From: Allobosea caraganae
GTDB lineage: Bacteria; Pseudomonadota; Alphaproteobacteria; Rhizobiales; Beijerinckiaceae
Direction: 5' to 3'
Assembly: GCF_003351345.1 (NCBI RefSeq)
Contig: NZ_QQTO01000007.1
Location: 247,286 to 311,285 of the forward strand
DNA length: 64,000 nt
In this document: positions 18,260-28,096 of the stretch, one piece after another
How positions within the stretch are numbered: the first letter of the stretch is position 1
How the letters are laid out: each line of letters opens with the position of its first letter
Translations under genes and position numbers: made by a program
Notes under the pieces: model-generated
Told to the model about the DNA's origin: nothing
The model's database searches: none
The model's input: the letters and a program-made list of their open reading frames with translations, nothing else

Positions 18260-19291
18260 CTACCTCGCCGGCTTGTAGAGCTGGTCGAAGCTGCCGCCAT
18301 CGGCGAAGTGATCCTTCTGCGCCTTGGCCCAGCCGCCGAATGCGTCGATGGTGATCAGGTCGACCTTGGGAAAGCGCGCGAGGTCCTCCTTGGCGGCCGC
18401 CTCGACATTGCGCGGCCGGTAGAAGTTCTTGGCAATGATCGCCTGCGCCTGAGGCGTGTAAAGGAACTCGAGATAGGCCTGCGCCACGGCGCGGGTGCCC
18501 TTGGCGTCGACATTGGCGTCGATCAGCGCCACAGGCGGCTCGGCCAGGATCGAGAGCGAGGGCACGACGATGTCGAACTTGTCGGCGCCGAACTCGGCCA
18601 GCGCCAGGAAGGCCTCGTTCTCCCAGGACAGCAGGACGTCGCCGATGCCGCGCTGGGTGAAGGTCGTGGTCGAGCCGCGGGCGCCGGTGTCGAGCACCGG
18701 CACGTTCTTCAGCACCGTGCCCATGTAGTCGCGGACCTTGGCGTCGTCCTTGTTGTAGGCCTTCTCGGCCCAGGCCCAGGCGGCGAGGTAGTTCCAGCGC
18801 GCGCCGCCCGAGGTCTTCGGGTTCGGCGTGATGATCTGCACGCCCGGCTTCGCTAGGTCGCCCCAGTCGTTGATGGCCTTGGGATTGCCCTTGCGCACCA
18901 GGAAGACGATCGTCGAGGTGTAGGGCGATGAGTTCTGCGGCAGGCGCGTCTGCCAGTTCAGCGGCAACTTCTGCGAGCGCTCGGCGACGGCGTCGATGTC
19001 GCCGGCCAGCGCCAGCGTCAGCACGTCGGCGTTGAGCCCGTCGATCACGGTGCGGGCCTGCGCGCCAGACCCGCCATGCGATTGGCGGATCGTGATCTTC
19101 TGGCCGGTCTTCTTCTGCCATTCCTCGATGAAGGCGGCGTTGATGGCGCGGTAGAGCTCGCGCGTCGGGTCATAGGAGACGTTCAGCAGCTCGGTCTGGG
19201 CCCGCGCGCCGCTGACGACGCCGAAGCAGATCGAAAAGGCACCGAGTATGAGGGCCGCCTCAAGAATGCGGCGAATGCGCTGTCGCGTCAT
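18260..19291 (-). CDS. sbp: Sulfate-binding periplasmic protein
   Basis: A 343-residue binding protein with an N-terminal signal ending near GVVSGARAQ. The mature part starts [18 protein letters not shown] and includes [19 protein letters not shown], where the SHGGSG loop binds the sulfate ion. [19 protein letters not shown] and [13 protein letters not shown] are family hallmarks. It delivers sulfate or thiosulfate to CysTW. As first gene of the importer unit it is preceded by a 227-base gap after cysG that must hold its promoter, unless read-through from cysG is used. Confidence 0.92.
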   Translation of the reverse strand: MTRQRIRRILEAALILGAFSICFGVVSGARAQTELLNVSYDPTRELYRAINAAFIEEWQKKTGQKITIRQSHGGSGAQARTVIDGLNADVLTLALAGDIDAVAERSQKLPLNWQTRLPQNSSPYTSTIVFLVRKGNPKAINDWGDLAKPGVQIITPNPKTSGGARWNYLAAWAWAEKAYNKDDAKVRDYMGTVLKNVPVLDTGARGSTTTFTQRGIGDVLLSWENEAFLALAEFGADKFDIVVPSLSILAEPPVALIDANVDAKGTRAVAQAYLEFLYTPQAQAIIAKNFYRPRNVEAAAKEDLARFPKVDLITIDAFGGWAKAQKDHFADGGSFDQLYKPAR

Positions 19292-19518
19292 GTCAGTGCT
19301 CCGTCGAGATCATCATCGCAAACCCGCACCCGCGAAGCCTGCGATTGTTCTGAATAACAAACGAAACGTACTGAATTGGCGGTACTTCCACAACGGCATG
19401 ACACAGCATGGCCGTTCTAAACTTGGGCCTCGCGGGAGAAAACGCCTCTCTTTGGAAGACGTTCCGGCCATTCCGACGCGCCCATCGGTCACGCCGCGAA
19501 GCGCAGGATAGGCTACCC
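19292..19518. promoter_or_regulatory. Gap between cysG and sbp with an imperfect inverted repeat
   Basis: AACGGCATG and CATGGCCGTT face each other at about 19392-19416 around ACACAG. The gap is AT-richer near the sbp start. It could be an operator or a weak terminator for cysG. No riboswitch fold was recognised. Confidence 0.3.
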
Positions 19519-20979
19519 CTAGGCGCGGCGCAAACCGGGCAGGTCGACGGCCTTCATCGCGGCCGCGCCAAGCGCGTGCCCGATCAGGACGAGCAGCGGA
19601 CCCTTGGCGGGCAATTCGCCGAGCCGCTCGGGCAGGGTCGCGATCGTGGCGTGCAGGCGCTGTTCGGTGGGTTGCGTCGCGGCCAGCACGGCGATTGCGG
19701 GCGTTTGCGGATCGAGCCCGGCGGCAATCGCCCGATCGCGGAACCCGGTCAGCGTGGCGCGCGCCATATAGACCACGGTCGTCGCATGCGGGTCGGCCAT
19801 GGCTTGCCAGTCGAGATCCTCCGGCAGATCGCCGGTGCGGGCATGGCCGGTGACGAATTGCAGCCGGCGGGCATGGTCGCGATGGGTCAACGACAGCCCG
19901 AGCGAGGCTGCCGCACCTTGCGCCGCCGAGATGCCGGGCACGAGCGCGACCGGGATGCCGGCCTTCTCGCAGGCCTCGATCTCCTCGCCGGCGCGGCCGA
20001 AGATGCCGGGATCGCCGCCCTTGAGCCTGACGACGTGCTTGCCCTGCGCGGCCAGCGAGATGATCATCGCGTTGATGTCGCCCTGCTGGACCGAGGGGCC
20101 ATAGCCGGTCTTGCCGACCAGCATGCGCTTGGCCTCGCGCCTAGCGAATTCGAGCACGCTGGTCGAGACGAGGTCATCATAGAGAATGATATCAGCGCTT
20201 TGCAGCGCGCGGATCGCCTTGAGCGTGAGGAGTTCCGGATCGCCGGGGCCGGCGCCGACCAGGGTGACGCGGCCGGTGCCGTCATGCGCGCCTTCGAGCC
20301 GGCGCAGCGCCGCGAAGAGCTCACCCTCATCCGCGGCATCGGGCGCGCGCTCCGGCTCGGCCATGGCGCGATCGGTGAATTTTTCCCAGAAGGCGCGGCG
20401 CAGCGCGAAGGGCAGCTCGCGCCCCTGCACGGCCGGCCGCCAATCCTTCGCGGCCTGGGCCCAGCCCTTCAGCCCGGCCGGCAGCAAGGCCTCGATCTTG
20501 GCCCGGATGGTCTGACCGAAGACGGGCGAGGCGCCGTCGGTCGAGATCGCCACCACGAGCGGCGAGCGGTTGACCAGCGAGCCGAAGGCGAAATCGCAGA
20601 AATCAGGCTTGTCGACGACGTTCACGGGGACACCAACCTGCCGCGCCGCCGCGGCGAAGGCGCGCGCCTCATCATCCGATTCGATGTCGCCGACGGCAAT
20701 CGCAGCGCCGTCGAAATCGGCAGGCTGCCAGTTGCGGGGGACGATGGTGACAGTCCCGGCCGGAGGGTCTTTGGCGAGGGCTTCGAACAGACCGCCTGCG
20801 TGACCGGCGAGAATTACCAGATCGGCACCCGCCGCCGCCAGCAACTCCGCTTTCCAGAGAGCGCCTTCGCCCGACCCCGCCAGTACGACCTTGCGCCCGT
20901 CCAGCTTGTGGAACAGCGGCAGGGTCGCCAGCCGCTCGATGCGGCGTGCGCTGGTGGCTTCGGGATCTCTATCCGTCAT
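19519..20979 (-). CDS. cysG: Siroheme synthase CysG
   Basis: A 486-residue bifunctional enzyme. The N-terminal half is precorrin-2 dehydrogenase/ferrochelatase (LFHKLDGRKVVLAGSGEGAL, DGASPVFGQTIRAKIEALLP). The C-terminal half is uroporphyrinogen-III methyltransferase (VTLVGAGPGDPELLTLKA, LYDDLVS, VRLKGGDPGIFGRAGEE). Together they make siroheme, the cofactor of the sulfite reductase two genes upstream. Its start overlaps the preceding small membrane gene by ATGA. It is the last gene of the DUF2849-cysI-DUF934 unit. Confidence 0.93.
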   Translation of the reverse strand: MTDRDPEATSARRIERLATLPLFHKLDGRKVVLAGSGEGALWKAELLAAAGADLVILAGHAGGLFEALAKDPPAGTVTIVPRNWQPADFDGAAIAVGDIESDDEARAFAAAARQVGVPVNVVDKPDFCDFAFGSLVNRSPLVVAISTDGASPVFGQTIRAKIEALLPAGLKGWAQAAKDWRPAVQGRELPFALRRAFWEKFTDRAMAEPERAPDAADEGELFAALRRLEGAHDGTGRVTLVGAGPGDPELLTLKAIRALQSADIILYDDLVSTSVLEFARREAKRMLVGKTGYGPSVQQGDINAMIISLAAQGKHVVRLKGGDPGIFGRAGEEIEACEKAGIPVALVPGISAAQGAAASLGLSLTHRDHARRLQFVTGHARTGDLPEDLDWQAMADPHATTVVYMARATLTGFRDRAIAAGLDPQTPAIAVLAATQPTEQRLHATIATLPERLGELPAKGPLLVLIGHALGAAAMKAVDLPGLRRA

Positions 20980-21146
20980 CGCGTCGTTTCTGCTGCCTTT
21001 ACATCACCAGCCGGACGCTGCGAGACACCGGCCGGCGGCATCAGCAGCCAGAAACCGGCAAGCGCCAGGATGATAAGGCGAAAGCAAAGATCGAACCAGC
21101 GCTCATGGGCGCGGGGAGGGACCGTGCGCATCACATCGTCGCTCAT
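20976..21146 (-). CDS. Small single-pass membrane protein in the sulfur operon
   Basis: A 56-residue peptide beginning MSDDVMRTVPPRAHERWF, with one membrane helix (FRLIILALAGFWLLMPPAG) and a polar tail. GAGGAGGAG stands just before ATG 21146 and decides this start against longer frames reaching 21335. Its stop overlaps the cysG start by four bases, so it is likely coupled to cysG. I know no function for it. Confidence 0.65.
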   Translation of the reverse strand: MSDDVMRTVPPRAHERWFDLCFRLIILALAGFWLLMPPAGVSQRPAGDVKAAETTR

Positions 21147-21223
21147 GTTCTCCTCCTCGTCGCTGTCGAGCGCCGGATGACGCCCGCGGAAGTCCTTGCC
21201 TTGCATGGCCCAGACCATCGGGC

Positions 21224-21725
21224 TCACGCCGCTCCGCCGGCGGCGCGCGCCGCCCGGCGCTGGTCCAAAATATTGCGGCTGTCGCCATAGCCGCGCTGGT
21301 AGCCATGGCTGATCTGCGCGACGGCCTTGAGCCATTGCTCGGCCGGCTGGCGTCCAGCGCTGGTGTCCGGCAGCTCGATCTCGTCGAAGCCGCAGGAGAT
21401 CGCATAGGCGAACTGATCGGCGATCAGCGGGCCGCTGGCGCGCAAGGCGCCGGTGAAGCCATGGTTGCGGATCAGCTTGGCCAGGCTGAAGCCGCGCCCG
21501 TCCGAGAAGGCCGGGAAGCTGACCGCGACCAGCGACAATTGCCGCAGCACCAGCTTGAGCTCGGCGATGCTGATATCGTTGGGGATGATCACGCCGATGC
21601 GCTGGTCGCGCGTCTTCTGCGCAAGCGCTTCCGGCAGCGCCTCCCAGGTGACGAGCGCATGCGAGATGTTGTCGATGGCCGCGCCTTCGCTGCGCGTCCA
21701 GACATCGGCCTTGGCGCCGGTCTTA

Positions 21726-21739
<14 letters not shown>
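21224..21739 (-). CDS. DUF934 family protein of the sulfite reductase operon
   Basis: A 171-residue soluble protein of the DUF934 (oxidoreductase-like) family. It has VIIPNDISIAELKLVLRQLS, FSDGRGFSLAKLIRN and GFDEIELPD. The family is found next to CysI-type reductases and is thought to help sulfite reduction; the mechanism is unknown. Its start overlaps the end of cysI by 14 bases. Confidence 0.82.
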
Positions 21740-23396
<1,657 letters not shown>

Positions 23397-23413
23397 CTCA
23401 GGCCCTTTGCTCG

Positions 23414-23460
23414 CGCATGACGCCGAAAAGTGCGAAGCGGTTTTCGGACAACGTCATGCG
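23414..23460. repeat. REP-like palindrome, copy 3, overlapping a coding end
   Basis: GCATGACG near 23415 pairs with CGTCATGC at 23452-23459, around CCGAAAA/TTTTCGG. The stop codon of the DUF2849 gene (23454-23456) lies inside the right arm, and adjoining repeat sequence encodes the last residues SKRVSA. Confidence 0.75.
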
Positions 23461-23819
23461 CTCACTCGCTTGGACTGCGCGTCGATGCCTTCACCGGCCT
23501 GCTTGCCGAGATCGAGGCGGTTGCTCGGTCCGAGCGTCTTCATGCGTTCGCGGTAATGGCGCGGCACCGGCAGGCCGCCTTCGATCGCGACATCGACCAG
23601 ATAGGCGTCGACGACGTGGTTGGTCGCGAGCTGGTTGGCGGCATAGGCTTCCAGCCGTTCGGCCGCCGGGTCGTCGGCCGCGACCAGCGCATGCGCAGGG
23701 TCACGCGTCCAGACCAGCGCGCCGTCCGGGGCCGCCGTCGCGAACACGATGTCGCCGTCGAGCAGGTCGTTGGCGAGCAGGATCGCCGGCAGAGGCGGAC
23801 GCTTCACGGCAGCAGCCAT
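23454..23819 (-). CDS. DUF2849 family protein, first gene of the sulfite reductase operon
   Basis: A 121-residue protein of the DUF2849 family (PAILLANDLLDGDIVFAT, then WTRDPAHALVA and VVDAYLVDV). It is regularly found before cysI in alphaproteobacteria and its role is unknown. ATG 23819 is chosen because the upstream part of the open frame is not conserved-looking and is covered by an 18-codon ORF whose TGA shares one base with this ATG. Its C-terminus runs into a REP-like repeat. Confidence 0.78.
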   Translation of the reverse strand: MAAAVKRPPLPAILLANDLLDGDIVFATAAPDGALVWTRDPAHALVAADDPAAERLEAYAANQLATNHVVDAYLVDVAIEGGLPVPRHYRERMKTLGPSNRLDLGKQAGEGIDAQSKRVSA

Positions 23820-23875
23820 CACGCGGCCTCCGCCAGGAGCTGCCCTTGCCAATCGATGACGTTCAGGATGGCCAT
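23819..23875 (-). CDS. Possible 18-residue leader peptide before DUF2849-cysI
   Basis: ATG 23875 opens a frame MAILNVIDWQGQLLAEAA that ends at TGA 23821-23819, sharing its last base with the DUF2849 ATG (TGATG). GCGGAAAAG stands upstream as a possible ribosome site. The layout suggests translational coupling. There are no Cys codons, so a classical cysteine attenuator is not supported. That it is translated is inference. Confidence 0.45.
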   Translation of the reverse strand: MAILNVIDWQGQLLAEAA

Positions 23876-23891
23876 CTTTTCCGCTCGCCGC

Positions 23892-23907
23892 GTTCGTTCT
23901 TCCGAAC
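23892..23907. promoter_or_regulatory. Inverted repeat GTTCG-N6-CGAAC before the sulfur operon
   Basis: GTTCG at 23892-23896 and CGAAC at 23903-23907 flank TTCTTC, 17 bases upstream of the leader ORF. It is a good operator candidate for a sulfur-responsive regulator, which is not in the window. Confidence 0.4.
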
Positions 23908-24048
23908 ATTTCAAATAAACCTGCGCGGCGGCGGGTTCAATTCACGTCAGGTAGCGGGTTTTTCCTTATTCCCGTTCAAAAAGAGGAGAATTATCTTCCG
24001 ATCCGGCAGATGGGCGCTCAAGCGGGAAAAATCGTCTCGAAGCGCGCT

Positions 24049-24744
24049 CTAGACCAGCCCGCCCAGCCGATAGCCCACGCCCGGCTCGGTCTCGATCAGC
24101 TTCGGCGCGGCCGGATCGTCCTCCAGCTTCTGGCGCAATTGCCCGACGAAGACGCGCAGGTACTGCACGTCGTGCTCATGCGCCGGGCCCCAGACGGCGG
24201 TGAGGATCTGGCGGTGGGTCAGCACCCGGCCATTGCCGCCGGCCAGCGATGCGAGCAGGTCGTACTCCTTGGGCGAGAGCTTCACATGGGCGCCGTCGCG
24301 GCTGACGCGGCGGTTGACGAGGTCGATCTCGACATTGCCGGAGACGATCGTCGCCTCGGCGCCCTGGCGCTCCAGCTTATGGCGCAGCGCCACCCGCAGG
24401 CGGGCCAGCAATTCGCCGACGCCGAAGGGCTTTTCGACATAGTCGTCGGCGCCGGCATCGAGCGCGTCGATCTTCTCGGTCTCGCGGTCGCGGGCGGACA
24501 GGATGATCACCGGCCCGTCATAGAAGGCGCGCGCCTTGGCCAGCGCCTCCTTGCCGTCCATGTCGGGCAGGCCGAGGTCGAGCACGACGGCGTCCGGCGG
24601 CTTGCGGGCGAGCTCGCGCAAGCCGGAGGCGGCGTCGTCGGCCCGGATCGGCTCGTAGCCGGCGGCGTCGAGCGCGGGGCCCAGGAAGCGGTGGATCTGC
24701 GGCTCGTCGTCGATGACGAGGATGCGGGGGCGAAAAGCTGTCAT
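24049..24744 (-). CDS. kdpE: Response regulator KdpE
   Basis: A 231-residue OmpR-type regulator. The receiver has the acidic pair in ILVIDDEPQI, the phospho-Asp in VVLDLGLPDMDG and the Lys in VEKPFGVGEL. The C-terminal winged helix includes LSPKEYDLLASLAGGNGRVL and LRVFVGQLRQKLEDD. It controls kdp transcription at low potassium or high osmolarity. Its ATG overlaps the kdpD stop by four bases. Confidence 0.95.
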   Translation of the reverse strand: MTAFRPRILVIDDEPQIHRFLGPALDAAGYEPIRADDAASGLRELARKPPDAVVLDLGLPDMDGKEALAKARAFYDGPVIILSARDRETEKIDALDAGADDYVEKPFGVGELLARLRVALRHKLERQGAEATIVSGNVEIDLVNRRVSRDGAHVKLSPKEYDLLASLAGGNGRVLTHRQILTAVWGPAHEHDVQYLRVFVGQLRQKLEDDPAAPKLIETEPGVGYRLGGLV

Positions 24745-27467
24745 GATGTCGGTCGGGCCTCCGTGCCCTCCTTGCGCAGGCTGATCAGGATGCGCGTGCC
24801 GCCCTTGCTACCATCGGGCCGGTCGTGGATCGGGCTCGCGGCGGCGATGCGCCCGCCCATCGCCTCGACGAAGCCCTTGGCGATGGCGAGGCCGAGGCCG
24901 GCGCCCTTGCCACGCTCGCCGCCGCGGTCGATCGATTCCTCCAGCCGGCGGAATTTTTCGAAGACGCGTTCAAGTTCTTCCGTGGGAATACCGCGCCCCT
25001 CGTCCTCGATCGAGATCACGACGTTGCCCCTGTCCTCATAGGCCGCGGTTTCGATCAGCGCGCCATCCTCGCTATAGGTGATGGCGTTTTCCAGGATGTT
25101 GACCAGCACCTGCTCGAGCAGGCCGGGATCGGCCCGCACCATCGAGAGTTCGGCCGGAAAATCGCGCAGGATCCGCCGCTTGCCGAGCCGGCGCGAGACG
25201 CGCGCGATCGCAGAGGCGATGACGTCGCGGACATCGGTCCAGTCGCGCCGCGTCACCAGCGCGCCACCTTCGAGCCGGGTCATGTCGAGCAGGTCGCCGA
25301 CATAGCGGTTGAGCCGCTCGGCCTCCTCGCGGATCGAGAGCAGCAGGTCGTCGCGCACCGCAGGCTCAACGCTCCTGCCGAAATCGATCAGCGTCGTCAC
25401 CGATCCCAGCACCGTCGCGAGCGGCGTGCGCAGGTCGTGGCTGACCGAGTTGAGCAGGGCCGAGCGCAGCCGGTCGCTGCGGCGCAAAGCCTCGGCATCG
25501 ACCGCGGCGGCAGCCAGTTCCGCCCGCTCCAACGCGATCGCGCCCTGGTCGAGCAATGCCAGCGCGAAGCGCTCGTTCTCGGCGCCGCTCAGTGCCTTGG
25601 GCTCGAAGCCGACGACGCCGGAACGCGAGCGCACGCCCTGCAGGGCCCGGAAGCTCCAGGCGGCATTGGGCAGGGTGCCGGTGCCGGCGCCGGCCGGCTC
25701 GCCGCGCGTCCAGGTCCAGCGCGCCGCGGTCATGTCGGCGGTGCTCAGCACCTCCAGCTCCGGCGCGCCTGCTGTCGCGACGATCTCGTCGCCTTGCGGC
25801 AGAAAGACCACGACCTTGCCGGCCGTGGCCGCCGACAACTGCTCGGCCAGGATCGTCGCCGCATCCTCCTTGCGCGCGGCGCCCGACAGCCGCCGGCTCG
25901 CGGCCAGCAGCGCGGTGATGGCGGAGGCGCGCCGCGCCGTCGCCTTGGCCTGGTCGCGGATGCGGCCGGTGAGCCCGCCCGTAGTCATCGCCACGGCGAA
26001 GAACACCAGGAAGGTCAGGACATCGGCCGGATGGCCGATCCAGAAGCTCAGCAGCGGCTGGAGGAAGAAGAAGTTATAGGCGACTGCGGCCAGGGCTGCC
26101 GCCGTCAAGGCCGGCCACAATCCAAAAGCCAGCCCGGCCAGCAGCACGCTCACCATGAAGAGCATGGCGAGATTGGCGTTCTCGACCTGGCTCTCGACCA
26201 GGCGCCCGAGGAAGATCGCGCCTGCGACCAGGGCGACGGAGGCGAGATGGCCTCCCCAGGCGATCACAGGTCTTGGCGCGGGCATTACCGGCACGGACGA
26301 CGCCCCTGGTCCGGTCGCAACCTCGGTGATGATGTGCAGCGCCGCGCCACTTTGTTCCTTGAGCAGCGCCGGCGCCAGCGATTTGTGGAACCAGGCGCGC
26401 CAGCCTTTGCGGTGCGACTTGCCGACGACGATCTGCGTGACGTTGTTGCGCCGGGCATATTCCAGCACGGTCGCGACGAGGTCGTCCCCGGTCAGCACGA
26501 CATTGGCGCCGCCGAGCTGCTCGGCGAGCTTGAGCGCCTCCGACAGGCTGCGCCCGCGCGCCGGTCCCGTTTCGGCGGCGTTGGGCCGCTCGACGTAGGC
26601 GACGGTCCAGGGCGCATCCATCATCATGTCGGAGAGGCGCCGCCCGGCCCTGACCAGCGAGTTCGCCATGGCGTCGGGGCCGATCAGCACGAGGATGCGC
26701 TCGCCTGCCGCCCACGGGCCCTCGACGCCGGCGCGCTTCATCGCCTGGCTGAGCTGGTCGTCGACGGTCTGCGCGGCGCGGCGCAAGGCGAGCTCGCGCA
26801 GGGCCGTGAGGTTCTCGGGCTTGAAGAAGTGATCGGCGGCGAGCCGCGCCGTCTCCGGCAGGTAGACCTTGCCCTCGGCCATGCGCTGGCGCAGTTCGGT
26901 CGGGGTGATGTCGATCAGCTCGATCTCGTCGGCGCCGCTCAGCACGCTGTCGGGCACGGTCTCGCGCTGGCGCACGCCGGTGATCTTCCAGATCACGTCG
27001 ACCAGGCTCTCCAGGTGCTGGACGTTGAGCGTGGTCCAGATGTCGATGCCGGCGGCGAGGAGCTCGTCGACATCCTGCCAGCGCTTCGGGTGGCGGCTGC
27101 CCGGCGCATTCGAATGGGCGTATTCGTCGACCAGCAGCAGGCGCGGCTTGCAGGCGAGCGCGGCGTCGAGGTCGAACTCCATCAGGATCCGGCCGCGATG
27201 CTCGATCGGCCGGCGCGCCATCACCTCGAGCCCGTCGAGCAGTGCCTCGGTCTCGCGCCGGCCATGGGTCTCGACGACGCCGACCAGCACCTCGCCATGC
27301 TCTTGCTGGGCGCGGCGGCCCTGCGTCAGCATCTCGAAGGTCTTGCCGACGCCCGGAGCCATGCCCAGAAAAATCTTGAGCCGGCCGCGTTTGCGGCCGG
27401 CCTGGGCGAGCAGGGCATCGGGGTCGGGGCGACCCTCTTCCCGGAAGCGCGTCTCGTCTGCTGTCAT
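24741..27467 (-). CDS. kdpD: Sensor histidine kinase KdpD
   Basis: A 908-residue kinase of full family length. The N-terminal KdpD domain carries the ATP-binding motif LGMAPGVGKTFEML, then a universal-stress-like domain around residues 250-370. About four membrane helices lie near residues 400-500, then a GAF-like part. The H-box is SVSHDLRTPLATVLGSV and the ATPase has NILENAITYSEDG and DEGRGIPTEELERVFEKF. It senses potassium or turgor and phosphorylates KdpE. It follows kdpC by 10 bases. Confidence 0.95.
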   Translation of the reverse strand: MTADETRFREEGRPDPDALLAQAGRKRGRLKIFLGMAPGVGKTFEMLTQGRRAQQEHGEVLVGVVETHGRRETEALLDGLEVMARRPIEHRGRILMEFDLDAALACKPRLLLVDEYAHSNAPGSRHPKRWQDVDELLAAGIDIWTTLNVQHLESLVDVIWKITGVRQRETVPDSVLSGADEIELIDITPTELRQRMAEGKVYLPETARLAADHFFKPENLTALRELALRRAAQTVDDQLSQAMKRAGVEGPWAAGERILVLIGPDAMANSLVRAGRRLSDMMMDAPWTVAYVERPNAAETGPARGRSLSEALKLAEQLGGANVVLTGDDLVATVLEYARRNNVTQIVVGKSHRKGWRAWFHKSLAPALLKEQSGAALHIITEVATGPGASSVPVMPAPRPVIAWGGHLASVALVAGAIFLGRLVESQVENANLAMLFMVSVLLAGLAFGLWPALTAAALAAVAYNFFFLQPLLSFWIGHPADVLTFLVFFAVAMTTGGLTGRIRDQAKATARRASAITALLAASRRLSGAARKEDAATILAEQLSAATAGKVVVFLPQGDEIVATAGAPELEVLSTADMTAARWTWTRGEPAGAGTGTLPNAAWSFRALQGVRSRSGVVGFEPKALSGAENERFALALLDQGAIALERAELAAAAVDAEALRRSDRLRSALLNSVSHDLRTPLATVLGSVTTLIDFGRSVEPAVRDDLLLSIREEAERLNRYVGDLLDMTRLEGGALVTRRDWTDVRDVIASAIARVSRRLGKRRILRDFPAELSMVRADPGLLEQVLVNILENAITYSEDGALIETAAYEDRGNVVISIEDEGRGIPTEELERVFEKFRRLEESIDRGGERGKGAGLGLAIAKGFVEAMGGRIAAASPIHDRPDGSKGGTRILISLRKEGTEARPTS

Positions 27468-27477
27468 AATCTGCGGC

Positions 27478-28071
27478 TCATGGCGCCTTAGCTTGGGCTT
27501 TCGGGTAGCGCGCGTCGAGGGCGAGGTTCGCGGTCAGCACGTTGACGCGGGGCCGGCCGAGGAAGCCGAAGGTGTAGCCCTGCGTGTTCTCGGCGATCAC
27601 AGCGGCAACCGCGGCCGGCGCCGTGTTCCGCGCCGCGGCGACGCGGGCGATCTGGCGCGCCGCGTTCTCGGGCGAGATATGGGGATCGAGCCCCGAACCG
27701 GAAGCGGTCACGGCATCGGCCGGAATCGAGCCCGGGCCGTCGGCGGCGCGCAGGGCCTCGGCATCGCCCTTGATGCGGGCGGCGAGATCCTCGTTCAGCG
27801 GCCCGAGATTGGAGCCGGACGAGGCCGAGGCGTCATAGCCGTCCTTGCCGGCGGCCGAGGGGCGGGGATGCAGATAGGCCGCGTCCTTGAAGGTCTGGCC
27901 GATCCATTCGGAGCCGACGACCTCGCCGGCCTGGTTGCGGATCAGCGAGCCGCCGGCCTGGGCGGGGAACAAGGCTCCCGCCAGCCCGGTGACGGCGAGC
28001 GGATAGGCTAGGCCGAGCAGGGCGGTGAAGAAGACCATCGAGACGATGGCGGGGCGGAGTTGGGACAACAT
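27478..28071 (-). CDS. kdpC: Potassium-transporting ATPase subunit KdpC
   Basis: A 197-residue subunit with one N-terminal membrane helix ([20 protein letters not shown]) and a periplasmic domain. [28 protein letters not shown] and [14 protein letters not shown] are family signatures. It stabilises the KdpAB complex. It lies 25 bases after kdpB. Confidence 0.95.
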   Translation of the reverse strand: MLSQLRPAIVSMVFFTALLGLAYPLAVTGLAGALFPAQAGGSLIRNQAGEVVGSEWIGQTFKDAAYLHPRPSAAGKDGYDASASSGSNLGPLNEDLAARIKGDAEALRAADGPGSIPADAVTASGSGLDPHISPENAARQIARVAAARNTAPAAVAAVIAENTQGYTFGFLGRPRVNVLTANLALDARYPKAQAKAP

Positions 28072-28096
28072 GGTCGTGGTCCTTGCTTTCTTGGTC

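Noticed and set aside
23876..24048. SAM riboswitch before the sulfur operon
   Set aside because: The gap is short and no conserved SAM-II or SAM-I core could be matched.
24825..27491. An 888-codon open frame on the plus strand
   Set aside because: It is antisense to kdpD and shows only the GC-driven pattern; kdpD is full-length with all motifs.
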